Notes: generated by a model not told the origin, from the sequence alone. A stretch of 64,000 bases of DNA from Ligustrum vulgare (GCA_963555705.1 OY743184.1:30638614-30702613), one strand, 5' to 3'; positions 1 through 10,825 are shown, counted from the stretch's first letter. Made by a program: numbers and translations.

Positions 1-444
1 TTGTATTTTTAATTCTTTTTCCAGTTTTAGCTATTTTAGGTTAGTTAGAACTCTATTTTGAGTCCATTAGCGACTAGGGTTTTATTTTACTTATTTATAT
101 CCTATTTTCCATTCATTGTAAAACAGACTTGAATTAATGAAAATTGTGTTGAGTTATTTCTCTCCCAAATATTGTTCTTGTTTGAACTTTCGAACTTATC
201 AATGACTATCATATCTTTGTGGGGTTCACCAATTGGACTTATCAAAGGCGTGGACAACCTTTGTGGCGTTCCCCCATGTTGGTTCTTGTTTCCACATCGT
301 AACGAGTCTAAGGTTTAATATACCTTAGGTTCTTGCGTCGTGAGGCTCAGGTCTCCATGTTACCGTCCCTTCCAACCTGGATTCGAAACTTTCTCGGCGT
401 TAATTCCGCGTGTTCGTCGTGATTCCCCGATCGGGATCACATCA
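1..444 (+). repeat. 5' LTR of element A, partial
   Basis: Matches the end of the 3' LTR (about 2296-2740) closely throughout, including the ending gggatcacatca. About 315 bp of its start lie outside the window. Confidence 0.88.
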
Positions 445-446
445 GT

Positions 447-458
447 TGGTATCAGAGC
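447..458 (+). other. Primer binding site of element A
   Basis: The 12-mer TGGTATCAGAGC begins two bases after the LTR end. It is the standard primer site complementary to initiator tRNA-Met in plant retrotransposons. Confidence 0.9.
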
Positions 459-987
459 TGGACTCTGGATTCAGGTTTTGTTTTTCTTTTCTATCCTAGT
501 TTGATTTTGTGTTTTTATAATCGAGTCTACACAAAATCATTCATATCTTGTTGTTGAGTCTTTCTTTTCTTATTTTCTTGTTCTTCGTGTCAGTCATAAT
601 TTTTCCAGTTTGATCCATATAAAAACTCAACAAAACTTCAAAAGTGTTAATTTTATTCGATATTTATCCAAATCCTGTTCCGTTTATTTTGTAGCGTTCG
701 TGCCGAATTTTTGGATTTATTTTTTAAAAAAATATTATTATTATTATTATTTATTTAATCCAAAAATTAATCCATTAGTCAAAGAAAAAAAATGGAAAGG
801 GGAAATATTCGAAAATTCAAGAACCACTTTCTTGAATTTCCTTAAATTCTTTATATTCTTTGTCTTCCAAGTCAAAATTAAATTTCATTCGAAATCCTTG
901 TGTCAAATTATTCAATTTCATTCCAAATGTCCACTTCAAGAAAATTCATCATATGATATGGATAATCATTAGTCTTCTCTACTTGTC
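459..987 (+). other. Leader of element A, non-coding
   Basis: AT-rich, with a (TTA)n run near 736-752. A 120-codon open frame (610-972) is rich in Phe, Lys and Tyr, as expected from AT bias, and resembles no protein, so I treat the stretch as untranslated leader. Confidence 0.6.
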
Positions 988-1513
988 ATGATGAATAAAC
1001 GGTTTGAGGAGTTCGTTGTGAGAATGATGGAAGCGTGCGAAATTAGATGCGAAGTTGGGGAAGGTTAAGAACTCAGTGGATATGCGTAGTGCGGAACTTG
1101 CTCAACGGCGTGAAAGGGAATATATGCGTAACCATAAACCTAGGGTTGTGATTGGAGTTAATTGGGATGAAGAGATTAATGCAAGGGCACTTTTGAAGAG
1201 TCGAACAGGAATTTATGACAAAAGGATGATGTATGAGCGGAAGGCTAGAAGACAATCTATGCTTAAAAAGATAGAGAGTGAAAGGGAGGCTGAGGCTAAA
1301 TTACAACAAAGTGAAAGTGAGATTGTAGGGGATATAAAATTGGAGTCTCGAGATATGATTGTTGAGAAGAAGGAGGGAGACTTGAAACATGAATTAGAAG
1401 TAGTTGAAGAGACCCCGAATTTTGTGGTAGGAGATGAAAAGGTGGAGTTAGGTGATCAAACTCAAATATTTGATGAGGAAAAATTGGAAGTTGGAGTAGA
1501 AGTTCAAATTTGA
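988..1513 (+). pseudogene. Gag-like reading frame of element A, first part
   Basis: An ATG at 988 opens a frame beginning MMNKRFEEFVVRMMEA that stops at about 1068. A second frame overlaps it and runs on (first ATG 1082, MRSAELAQRREREYMR) to a TGA at 1511-1513. The product is highly charged, with long Glu/Lys runs and probable coiled coil, and shows no zinc knuckle or enzyme motif. A single frameshift near 1060 would explain the two frames. The element's position and the charged composition suggest a degenerate gag-like protein. I do not recognise a named family. Element B carries a related frame. Confidence 0.55.
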
Positions 1514-1959
1514 GCTTTGAATTGGAAGATCCACATTTTGGTAGTGATAGGGTAATACATGAACATGGTGATACAAATGTGGAGGTAGGAGATGTGGATG
1601 AGTTTGAAGATAAAAAAATTGAACAAGAAATTGCAAAAGAGGAAAGAGGTGAAGAGAAGAGCCTCATTGTGAGAAAGGAGGATAGGGAGGTGATCTATCA
1701 CGAATACAAGGATCCATACCTTGTACCTTTTGAAATTAACATTTCCCTCCCCATTTTGTTTCAATCTTTATTGCAAGTTGATTACGCATGGAAGCTTGAA
1801 TCGCATCAACCTTTGTCAATTCTCCTTATGTTTCAATGCCTTCTTGTCTACCAATTAGAGAAGCATCACTTCTTGAATGCATGTCATGGAATCCATAATT
1901 TTCTGTTTGATCCAGGAGGTACAGTGAAACATCAAGAACAACACTATGATTCGGGATGA
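1510..1959 (+). pseudogene. Gag-like reading frame of element A, second part
   Basis: Continues the charged protein in another frame, so a second frameshift lies near 1510. After an acidic stretch it reads EEKSLIVRKEDREVIYHEYK and ends with HNFLFDPGGTVKHQEQHYDS. Element B has the same ending (HNFQIDPGGAVKHHEQTYDS), so this C-terminal block is conserved between the two elements. Between the halves, GTACCTTTTG near 1721 and TTTATTGCAG ending near 1776 look like intron borders, also seen in B. Function unknown. Confidence 0.55.
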
Positions 1960-1968
1960 ATCATCCTA

Positions 1969-1981
1969 AAGAAGGAGGGAA
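1969..1981 (+). other. Polypurine tract of element A
   Basis: Purine run AAGAAGGAGGGA immediately before the TG that starts the 3' LTR. This is the normal plus-strand primer position. Confidence 0.75.
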
Positions 1982-2740
1982 TGATACGAATCATGGTGGG
2001 CTTGACAGAAAGAACTACAATTCAACCAAAAACAAGAATTCAAACAGGTTCGGAGAGCTTCAAAGATCAAACCAGGTCAAAATGGATCAGAACATTATTT
2101 ACGGTGGTAAGCTGGCTTGTCACGGCCGTAAGTCATCCTCGGGTGGAAATTGAAGAGTTCCAAGATTTTAACAGTTACGGCCGTAAGTTTATCGTCACGG
2201 CCGTAATTCTTAAGCAGAAGTATAGTTATGGCCGTAAGTAACGTTTTCATGGCCGTAAATCCAGATTAACGCAAATCATGAGAATTTTATTTCCTTTTTG
2301 TACTTTTCATTCATTTTCCCGTTTTACTATTTTAGATTAGTTAGAACTCTATTTTGAGTCCATTAGCGACTAGGATTTTATTTTCCTTATTTATATCCAA
2401 TTTTCCATTCATTGTAAAATAGACTTGAATTAATGAAAATTGTGTTGAGTTATTTCTCTCTCAAATATTTTTCTTGATTGAACTTTCGAACTTATCAAAG
2501 ATTATCATATCTTTGTGGCGTTCACCAATTGAACTTATCAAAGGCGTGGACAACCTTTGTGGCGTTCCCCCATGTTGGTTCTTGTTTTCGCATCGTAACG
2601 GGTCTAAGGTTTAATATACCTTAGGTTCTTGCGTCGTGAGGCTCAAGTCTCCATGTTACCGTCCCTTCCAACCTGAATTCGGAACTTTGTCGGCGTTAAT
2701 TCCGCGTGTTTGTCGTGATTCCCCGATCGGGATCACATCA
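1982..2740 (+). repeat. 3' LTR of element A
   Basis: A 759-bp repeat starting TGATACGAATCATGG and ending GGGATCACATCA. Its second half matches 1-444. The first half carries six copies of a palindromic 12-mer (see 2099-2258), placing them in the U3 promoter part. Confidence 0.85.
2099..2258 (+). promoter_or_regulatory. Six TTACGGCCGTAA-type palindromes in U3 of element A
   Basis: Copies start at 2099, 2120, 2175, 2195, 2226 and 2247. They form three pairs, each pair 20-21 bp apart. The first member of each pair starts TTA and the second TCA. The copy at 2175-2186 is a perfect 12-bp palindrome. The position in U3 suggests protein binding sites, which is inference. Confidence 0.65.
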
Positions 2741-3637
2741 CAGCGCTGGAGCTGTGACCAATTTTTATTTTAAAGTGTTAAATGCATCCGAAAACTCCTC
2801 AGAAAAGTTAAAAGGGACATCCTTTTCCAATAGTATGCAAAGAGGTTTGGTTATTTTTGAAAAATCCTTGATGAAACGCCGATAGAAACCAGCGTGTCCC
2901 AAGAAACTTCTGATCCCTTTTACGGTATTAGGTGGGGGTAACTTCTCTATCACTTGTATCTTGGCCTTGTCCACCTCAATTCCTCTTGCTGAAATTAAGT
3001 GTCCTAAAACAATTCCTTCCTGAACCATAAAGCGACATTTCTCCCAGTTGAGCACTAAGTTAGTCTCTTCGCACCTCTGCATCACTGTCTTTAAGTGACT
3101 TAAACATTCATTGAATGAAGATCTAAATACTGAGAAATCATCCGTGAATACCTCAATGATCTTTTCCACTATGTCAGAGAAGATGGACGTCATACATCTC
3201 TAAAAAGTAGCTGGAGCATTACATAGTCCAAAAGACATTCTTCTGTATGCAAAAGTCCCATAAGGACAAGTGAAAGTAGTTTTCTCCTTATCTTCTGGTG
3301 CTATGGAAATTTGATTATATCTCGAATACCCATCCAGGAAACAATAATGTGAATGCCCTGCAAGTCTTTCCAACATTTGATCAATGAAAGGAAAGGGAAA
3401 ATGGTCCTTCCTAGTGGCATTATTGAGCTTACGATAGTCAATGCAAACTCCCCGACCTATTACTGTGCGTGTTGGAATGAGCTCATTATTTTCATTTGGG
3501 ACCACAGTAATTCCTCCCTTTTTGGGAACTACATGGACATGACTTACCCAATGGTTGTCAGATATAAGATAGATTATTCTTGCATCCAATAATTTCAGAA
3601 CTTCTACTTTCACAACATCCTGCATATTTGGTTTCAA
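2741..3637 (-). pseudogene. Reverse transcriptase fragment of Athila element C
   Basis: Reading leftwards from 3637, the frame encodes the start of an Athila-type reverse transcriptase: [56 protein letters not shown] and the catalytic-site region EVFTDDFSVF. The family normally has MDD, here TDD. A stop replaces a Gln just before RCMTSIFSD at about 3195. The frame ends at the junction with element A, inside the segment leading to RNase H. Compared with D it is a decayed paralogue. Confidence 0.88.
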
Positions 3638-4759
3638 TCCGCGTTAACGTTAAATTTATGGTTTGAACTCATCTTCCATTAGAATCTTGTGCATGCAAAG
3701 GGAAGGCCTAATTCCTTTTATGTCAGAAATTGTCCATCCAATTGCAGTTTTGTGATCTCAAAGAACTCTAAGCAATCGATCATCTTCATTCTCGGAAAGA
3801 GAGTTAGATATGATAACTGGAAGTGTGTTCTTCTCTCCTAGGTATGCATATCGTAGATGAGGTGGAAGTTGTTTTAACACAAGTGTTGGAGCCTTTTGAA
3901 CAGATGGTAGATATTTCTCAGAACCTTCACTTAGCTCCAACATGGGTTGTTTTATGCATGGGGGAATTGCTTCCAAATCTCGAATCCATTTTTCCACTTT
4001 TTCAAAGGGATATGGACGTTTTCCAGAGTACGTCAAACAAGCCTCAAGCAGATCTTGATGGTGATCAAGCATGAACTCCTTTGTCAAAACTTTTTTTAAT
4101 GCATCAATTTGATAGCATGATTCGACTTCATCTCCAAATTTGATTGCGTTGAAGACATTGATTTTTAATTCTTCATCATTGATTCTGAAAATCAATTGTC
4201 CCTTCTGCATATCAATCAATGCTCTACCAATGGCTAAAAATGGACGTCCCAAAATGAGGGGGACATCTTCGTCTTCTTCCATGTCCAAGATTACAAAATC
4301 TACTGGAAAAATGAATTTATCAACCTTTACCAAAATATCTTCCACTATCCCCCTAGAGTGTTTGATTAACCTATCAGCTAGCTGTATGGTGATAGTAGTG
4401 ACTTTTGCTTCCCCTAAACTGAACTTCTTTAAAAGAGATAATGGCATCAAATTAATGCTTGCGCCTGAATCACAAAGTGCATCATCTACAAACTTGTTAC
4501 CAATATTGCAGGGAATAATGAAACTCCCAGGGTCTTTTAATTTTGGCGGTAACTTGTGTAATAATCTAGCACTGCAATCCTCAGTCAACATCACAGTTTC
4601 ATTCTCCTCTAGCCTTCTCTTGTTTGACAGTATGTCCCTCATAAACTTAGCATAGCTGGACATTTGTGCTAAGGCATCTGCAAATGGTATGTTCATGTGC
4701 AATTTCTTGAACACCTCTAAAAATTTTGCAAATTGTTTATTAAACTTGTGTCTTTGCAA
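3638..4759 (-). pseudogene. Protease and linker of Athila element C
   Basis: The frame 3758-4759 encodes the aspartic protease region with an intact-looking active site, [14 protein letters not shown], followed by the flap region LADRLIKHSRGIVEDILV and ILGRPFLA, typical of retropepsins in gypsy elements. A linker toward RT follows. The stretch 3638-3757 continues in other frames. C keeps Ser in the D-S-G motif, whereas D and E have Leu there. Confidence 0.82.
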
Positions 4760-5891
4760 CTTTTTTGGGAATAGAATAGGAGGTACATATGCCTTTGCAG
4801 GAATAGTTGCTTTAACTTGTGGAGCTTCTGAAGCTTCTTCTTAATTTCCTTTTATCGAGTCATTAGATTGGTCCACTTGTTCCTTTTTAGTATTAGGTAC
4901 CTTCTCTATGGCAATTGGTGGTCTCTTAACAGTTATTTCAGGTACTTGTATACCACTTCTAGTGGTAATAGCTTGTACCTGTTCCTTAGGATTTCTCTCT
5001 ATGTTGCTTGGTAGAGTTCCTTGATTTCTGCTTGTTAATGCCACAACTATCTGTCCCATTTGATTTTCCAAATTTTTATAGCTGCTTGTTGGTTTTTAAA
5101 AACTTGTTCAGTCTTTGTCATGTACTGTGCAAACATATCTTCAAATGATGACTTCTTTGGTTGTTGTTGTTGTTGTTGTTGTTGATGTTGAAAACCTGGT
5201 GGTTTTGTTTGAAAATTTCATTCATGGGCATGACTTTGATTGTTAGGCCAAGAGAAATTTGGATGATTCCTCCACCCTGGATTATAGGTATTGGAATAGG
5301 GGTTATTTTGATACTTCTGAAAATTCTGGGCATAGCTGACATCCTCATATTGCATTCCATGTGTTGAGGCTAAAGGACAGCTAGCTGTAACATGATCTGC
5401 CCCGCATCTTTCGCAAACTGGAGAACTTAAGATGGAGGGAAAAATTTCATGGTAAATTTTTGCATCATGTCATTCCAAGATACAATACTTCCGGGAGCTA
5501 ATGAGCATAGCCATTCCCTTGCATTATCTTTTAAAGTGTGAGGAAACAAAATCATTCGAAAAGCATCTGTTGACATCCCTTTGTGACTGATTACATCGCA
5601 TAGCATTAAAAATGCTTGAATGTGCTCATGCGGATTTTCAGTCGCCTTTCCAAAGAACTTGATGTCTTGATGATTTTGAAATAAGTTTTTGACATCAGGT
5701 CTAAAGTGGTAATTTGCATGCCTGAATGGTGGATAAACAATTGTTTGTTGTACAGGGGCGAAAGCGGGATTCACATAATCCCGAACCAGAGCTTGAGCAT
5801 CATTGACGACTACTCTTGGTTGATTTTGCACTTCTTGCTCATGAGAAGCAAGTGGCAATTGGTTTTGATTAGGATTTTGATTATTTGTCAT
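4760..5891 (-). pseudogene. Gag of Athila element C, internally deleted
   Basis: The capsid part (5427-5891) begins MTNNQNPNQNQLPLASHEQE and includes FFGKATENPHEHIQAFLMLC and KFTMKFFPPS. It then jumps directly to the zinc-knuckle remnant CERCGADH, because about 400 bp that D has here (equivalent to 50836-51239) are missing. A Gln/Asn-rich tract is encoded by TTG repeats at about 5158-5186. Further segments 5118-5360 and 4841-5071 match D gag in different frames, so the gene has several frameshifts. Confidence 0.8.
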
Positions 5892-6129
5892 ATCCTTATT
5901 TTCTCTTTGTTCTCTTCTACGTTATCTAAAGGTTCTTTCTATTTCAGAATCTATTGGCAATAGTTCAGGCTCGTTAAAACCTAACATATACTACTCAATG
6001 ACCAATATGAAGAGAAAAACAAGGAACTATGAATAACTAAAACAAAATTTAAATTTAAAAAATAAAAACTAAAAAGTTAAAATTTAATAGAATTAAAGGT
6101 AAACTAACAATTATACTAAATCCATTATT
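5892..6129 (-). other. 5' leader of Athila element C
   Basis: Short untranslated AT-rich region between the primer site and gag. It corresponds to the region just outside the gag start in D. Confidence 0.6.
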
Positions 6130-6152
6130 CCCCGGCAACAGCCCCAAAAACT
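6130..6152 (-). other. Primer binding site of element C, degenerate
   Basis: The minus strand reads TTTTTGGGGCTGTTGCCGGG next to the LTR. Tat/Athila elements usually have TGGCGCCGTTGCCGGGG, as E does, so C has several changes in the middle. Confidence 0.75.
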
Positions 6153-7740
6153 TGTTTGGTGTGAATCCCGCAAGCGCACGGGATCGTTGACAAGTAATAA
6201 TTGTGATGAGTTGAGAGTATCGTTCCCACAAGGAATAATGTTTAGTCATAATTATCAGTCTATCGTCAATTCAATTAATTGAAACAATAAATAAAAAGAT
6301 GATTTATTTCGCTATTCTAACTAAAAAAATTGCAAAATAATAAATAATAAAGAAAATAACAATGTTGGGAGTAAAATATGAATGAGGAGCATGTATTGGA
6401 ATCTGAATCCACTTGTTACCATCTATCTCAATTCAACAATTTTGTAGTTTAAATCATTCATGTTTTTCTTGACAATCGATAATTCACATGTAATTAATTT
6501 TTTTTCAAGACAAAATAAATATATCCTAAACATGAAATGAATATATTCCTAATCCGAATACGAATGTATAGAACGCATTAAATCACACAATTATCAATCT
6601 AGTGTTCATGTGTTGATCATGCGATATTCAAACCTATTGTGACTATTCCAAAACTACAACAAGCAACAATATATTTAATTGGTGGTCAATAAATCAAATA
6701 ATAGAAATAAAGCATGCAAGATCAATCAAAACAACACAACAAATTATTAAGCTACTAGTTATCGAATTGAAATAAATATACAACAAGTTTCATCTTCATC
6801 CAATACATAAAAAGATTAGCTTAACATATTAATTGAGAATAATCAATAAAACAATTGGTAAACATCACCCGGTTAATCCCAAAATATCTGCTTTTTTTTC
6901 ACCAATATATATCCCCAGGTTGCTCCTCATTTTATTTCTCCCCGGAGCTGCCGACTTCCTTGTTAATTTCATCTGAGATCTGTCTTTTTAATCCCACTGA
7001 AGGCTCCACTTTTAATCCCAGCAGGCTGCCTTTATTCTTCAATTAATTCCAGCCGACTTCACCTCTGCAAACACCCAAAATTGTCTCCTCTTTGTCTATA
7101 TATGTATCTTGGCTTTTTTCTTCCAATTAACTACACTCGGCTGCCTCTAATTCTCCAAGAATTCTTTGTTAACTCTCTCCCTAATTCGTCTTTTATTTCT
7201 TCCACCCAAGAGTCACCAAGCAGCCCTTTTTTTTGTTTTTCTCCTCCACTCAGCTTTTTGCTAAATTCCCCCAAGACTCTCCCAAAGTCGGCTCCCAAGT
7301 TGCCTCCAATTTTATTTTTTTCTCATCAACCGCACAACTCTTTTTATTTCATGATGATGATCAGCCGTACCTCCTTTTTTTTACCAAAGTAGAGCCCTTT
7401 CTTAGTCCTCTTGAGGCCAAAATAATATAAATGTAGACTTTACTCTTGAGGGTTCAATTTTCTCAAATAATTCAAGATGGTCCTTGAGCCTTTAATTGTG
7501 AAATTAAAGCCTTGACATTTTAGTTATTCATTTCGTCACTCGTCTCATCCATGAATTGTTTGCAATTATTCCTTCTTGCACGATTTTAATCAATTTTCTT
7601 CGTTTTGTCTTCAACTGCATCCAAATTTGAGTTTTTCCTAGAACAAACAAAATCAACACATAATTAGCAATATTATATGCTAAAATATTTACAATTTTCT
7701 AAATTTAAAGTCAAGATAAATACGAAAAACGTACTTATCA
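6153..7740 (-). repeat. 5' LTR of Athila element C
   Basis: A 1588-bp block starting TGTTTGGTGTGAATCCC and ending ACGTACTTATCA on the plus strand. Both ends match the LTR ends of element D (42851-44621, 51978-53748), and diverged similarity continues inside. The partner LTR is not in the window. Confidence 0.85.
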
Positions 7741-8190
7741 ATTGTATTAGACAAAGAGTCTTTCAAATAAGTTGTATCTGATGTAGCTGTTTCATTCTTT
7801 GAGAATGAATAAATGTATGAAAATCTCAGACCAACTTAGTGTTCTTAATGCAATTATTTCTGAACTGAAGTCTATTGGAGTTAAGATTGATGATGAGGAT
7901 AAAGCTTTAAGGCTTATCTGGTCTCTTCCATCCACTTTTGAGCACATCAAGCCTATTTTGATATACATAAAGGAAACTAAAATTTTTGCTTAAGTTACAA
8001 GTACGCTAATCTCTGAAGAAAGAAGAAAAGGTGGAAGTGATAGTTGATCTGAAAACGCATTGCTTGTTACTAAAAAGTCGAAAATGAGTAACTCGATGAG
8101 AAATAATGTATTTTGTTGAAACAGTGGACAATCTGGTCACATGAGAAAAAATTGTCCACAAGGTAGATTATACTCGATTAACTGCTCGAA
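7741..8190 (+). pseudogene. Copia gag fragment
   Basis: The frame 7799-7993 encodes a gag piece typical of Ty1/copia: MNKCMKISDQLSVLNAIISE and LRLIWSLPSTFEHIKPIL. About 130 bp further on, 8113-8160 encodes a zinc knuckle ending GQSGHMRKNC. Its second Cys is lost and a stop lies after the first Cys. No LTRs or pol belonging to this fragment are visible. It may be the flank into which Athila C inserted, or a broken remnant. Confidence 0.75.
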
Positions 8191-8804
8191 GTGATGTGTT
8201 GAGTTTTTTTATACGAAATACAAAGAATAAGAAATTGGACCTTTTTGGGAATAAAATGGCACATTAGGACAGTCTCCAAGAAATTGTCCACACACAAGTT
8301 TAAAATATTGGAGTAGTTTCGTGCAACTATTTGTGACGTGATTCATTACAATGACTAAGCCGTCTACATATAGAGCAACTAATCTAACATCAATAGCGAT
8401 TTATTAAAGCTAGTATAATCTAATTTAAACAAATAACTTGAATGACACTCTAATTTAAAATCACATCTAAACTATATCTCTATCTCGATCACTAATGCTA
8501 AGCATCTTAAGATCACTTTCAATTGACTATAATTGAGGTGTAGGAAATTGACTACTTTCATAATATGATGTACAAGTAAAAGCACATTTCCCTAGGATTT
8601 TTCTTCTTACTAGATTAGAAAAAAGAAAGAAAGATGTACAGGCCTCAAAATTCAATCTAAATCACAGTATCAAGAGACGAAGTGAAGAACGATGAGGAAA
8701 CGCTGTACTTGTGCATGTATCCTCCCAACTTCCTCGAACAGCTATTCATTAAGAAAATAATCGAAAATTTTAAAGATCAGGAGCCATAACAAAACTAAGA
8801 AATA
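8191..8804. other. Unassigned intergenic stretch
   Basis: AT-rich, no convincing coding signal on either strand, no repeat partner found in the window. Confidence 0.5.
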
Positions 8805-10147
8805 CTCCATCCATCCCGTGAAGATAGGCTTACTCCTATTTCACATAGATTAAGGGGGGTTTATTTAATTAGGATTTGGAAGGAAATTTAAAGATTTTGA
8901 TGGAATTTAAAAGTCTAGGGATATTCAATCTAGACTTTTTTAAATCCATTAAAATCTTGAGTTATTCAATCTAGATTTTAATAGACTCTTAAAATGTCTT
9001 TTAAAGTCATGGTGTATTGTATAAAGACTTTTAAAAGTCTCGTGTTATTCAAATTATCAATGACTTTTAAAAACTCTTACGAAATCCTCTATGTACTAAC
9101 TTCTAAACATAAAGTACAACCACAAAATATCTTTATTTGTCTCTCATTAACCTCCAAGATTTTGAATGACCTTTATAAAAAAAAATTCTTTTAAATTGTA
9201 ATTTTATTTATTCTATATTTTTCTTCTTTCATATTATTTTTAGAAACCTTAAACATTTGACTAAACAAATCATTATTTCTCTTCTCTTCAACTTTTTGTA
9301 TTTTTTTATTTTAAATATTTTTTCTTTATATTTGGACTCTCGTTTTTTTCATCGTTTTTTTCGATTTTTTTATGAAAATAAATCTAACTAAAATTTCATA
9401 AGATCTTATAGAAAAATAATAAATAAATTGTGTCAAAACAAATAATAATAAGTAAAGTGATTCAAGAATTTTCTCTAGAAATTTTTTTATGAACATAGTA
9501 CAATTTTTATGTCGATATAAAATGCGATTTTATTTTCCCCCCATTTTTTTAATTACAAATGTTTCTCTGTCTTAAAACTATTTATATTTCTCACACTGTT
9601 TTTTTTTTTTGTAATTCACTTTACATATAATTATTATTAACGATTCATATTCACATCATACGAAAATTAATCTATTAGCGTTTATGTTTTTCAATTAAAA
9701 AATAAAAGTCTGTCAAAGTCTTTAAAATTATTTGAAAGTCTTTTAAATCAATTTATAAAAGACTTTGAAAGTATATGAAAGTCTTTTAAATAAATGTTCA
9801 CGAAAGTCTTTAAAAGTCTATATAAATCCATAAAAGTCAATAAAATTCAATGAAATCCATTAAAAAAAGTCTTTAAATGTCTTTCGAAATCCCAATTGAA
9901 TAAACCCTCCTAAGAAAATGTCAATTAATGTAGTTCGAAATATAAACTTTTCTTATATTTTACTAATTTATCCCTACATTAAATAACATAATAAATATGA
10001 TTATTTTATATTTGTTGATAACAATGGATATTAAATAAGGATATATCATAAAACTTAAAAATATGTTGACTTTCAATAAGGAAAGTGACATATAATTTGA
10101 GACAGACAAATAAAGAATACAAGTATATCTTCACGGGATGGAGGGAG
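8805..10147. mobile_element. Stowaway-like MITE, interrupted by a second MITE
   Basis: The left end reads CTCCATCCATCCCGTGAAGA. The right end is its inverted complement, TCTTCACGGGATGGAGGGAG. This is the Stowaway (Tc1/mariner) terminal repeat type. A TA lies to the left; the right flank now reads CA. Without the inner element the MITE is about 283 bp, a normal size. It has no coding capacity. Confidence 0.8.
8854..9910. mobile_element. PIF/Harbinger-like MITE nested in the Stowaway element
   Basis: Terminal inverted repeats GGGGGGTTTATTTAATTAGG (left) and GGAGGGTTTATTCAATTGGG (right, complement) are flanked by TAA on both sides (8851-8853 and 9911-9913), the target type of PIF/Harbinger. At 1057 bp it is long for a MITE. 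Both subterminal regions carry many AAAGTCTTT/AAAAGTCTTTTAA motifs, the usual layout for transposase binding sites. No transposase is encoded. Confidence 0.75.
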
Positions 10148-10283
10148 CACATATTTTTTGTTATAGATTATTTAATGATCATTAATAAATTGCATTATAA
10201 TAGGAACTAAAGAGAACAATTTTTCAAGATCTTGGCAATGCATCATCAATAGAGAAAGAAATGTGCGTAATGAATTCAATAAC

Positions 10284-10368
10284 CTGTTTATGGCCCCTTA
10301 ATCCAAGGTGTTGTGTCGCAAAGGTAATGAAGTTCACGGGTCCAAGTCCAGCTATTCTATCTTTAAAT
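10284..10368 (-). pseudogene. Lipase-like (DUF676 serine esterase) exon, 3' part
   Basis: The minus strand reads FKDRIAGLGPVNFITFATQH and then LGLRGHKQ, ending at a good splice donor (CAG then GTTATT). This matches the conserved segment of plant DUF676 putative lipases that follows the nucleophile elbow. It continues directly from the part at 15397-15560, but a copia element with a TAAAT target duplication now separates the two. Together they are one exon of a former host gene. No further exons were found on the left, where a Stowaway MITE begins. Confidence 0.72.
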
Positions 10369-10825
10369 TGTAAGGATTTTATTCAATCGTGTGGGCTTAT
10401 ATGTGAATTATTGTGTATTGAATAAAAGGCTATCAATTTGGTTAAGCCCAATTAAAGTGATCTAATAAGGATTTGATATATCGGGCTTTAATGCATCTAA
10501 TTAAATGTATGAGCTTTTATGTGTAGATATCAGGCCATTACCTAATTCATGATGGGCCGGATTAGGTTAATTGGCAATTCAGTATATAAAGTCGGTTATG
10601 GTCCCTGAATCCTACGTACTGTTCATCTTGTCTGATATCCCATCATCAGAGAGAAATTAAGGACTACGTATCGATTTAGAAGATCCAAACACCGCCAAAT
10701 CGTTTATTGTGAATCACGTATGATTAAGGTACGCTTCCGCTTCAGTTATTTAATTCTTGATAATTCAGCATGATGATTTATTTTGGATCACAGATAAATA
10801 ATTATCTGTAATAAATTTTCTAACA
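10369..10825 (+). repeat. 5' LTR of the copia element
   Basis: 457 bp from TGTAAGGATTTTATTC to TTTTCTAACA, differing from the 3' LTR at only a handful of positions. Confidence 0.93.

Larger units (their letters stand above)
1..2740 (+). mobile_element. Element A: non-autonomous LTR retrotransposon (LARD-like), 5' end outside the window
   Basis: Two direct copies of the same sequence (1-444 and about 2296-2740) bracket an internal region of about 1.5 kb. The first copy is followed by a tRNA-iMet type primer binding site and the second is preceded by a purine tract. The inside holds only a broken acidic/charged reading frame and no protease, reverse transcriptase or integrase, so the element must have depended on another element for mobility. 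It sits in the reverse transcriptase of Athila element C: that homology starts directly at 2741 and the rest of C should lie left of the window. The five bases after the 3' LTR (cagcg) are the expected target duplication, but the left copy cannot be seen. Confidence 0.85.
2741..7740 (-). mobile_element. Element C: Athila-lineage Ty3/gypsy retrotransposon, 3' half missing
   Basis: On the minus strand it has a 5' LTR (6153-7740), an Athila-type primer site, then gag, protease and the first part of reverse transcriptase. Homology stops at 2741, where element A is inserted. The rest of RT, RNase H, integrase and the 3' LTR are not in the window. The coding part closely resembles element D. C has lost about 400 bp of central gag relative to D and carries many stops. 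Confidence 0.88.

Noticed and set aside
610..972. A 120-codon open frame in the leader of element A
   Set aside because: Composition is Phe/Lys/Tyr-rich as expected from AT-rich non-coding DNA; no motif, and it ends before the gag-like frame.
4140..4655. A 171-codon plus-strand frame opposite the C protease, with a near twin at 49564-50079 opposite the D protease
   Set aside because: Both are antisense shadows of the well recognised protease; they persist because the sense coding is conserved.
8805..10147. A single autonomous DNA transposon
   Set aside because: Two separate pairs of terminal repeats with different target types show two nested MITEs, and no transposase is encoded.
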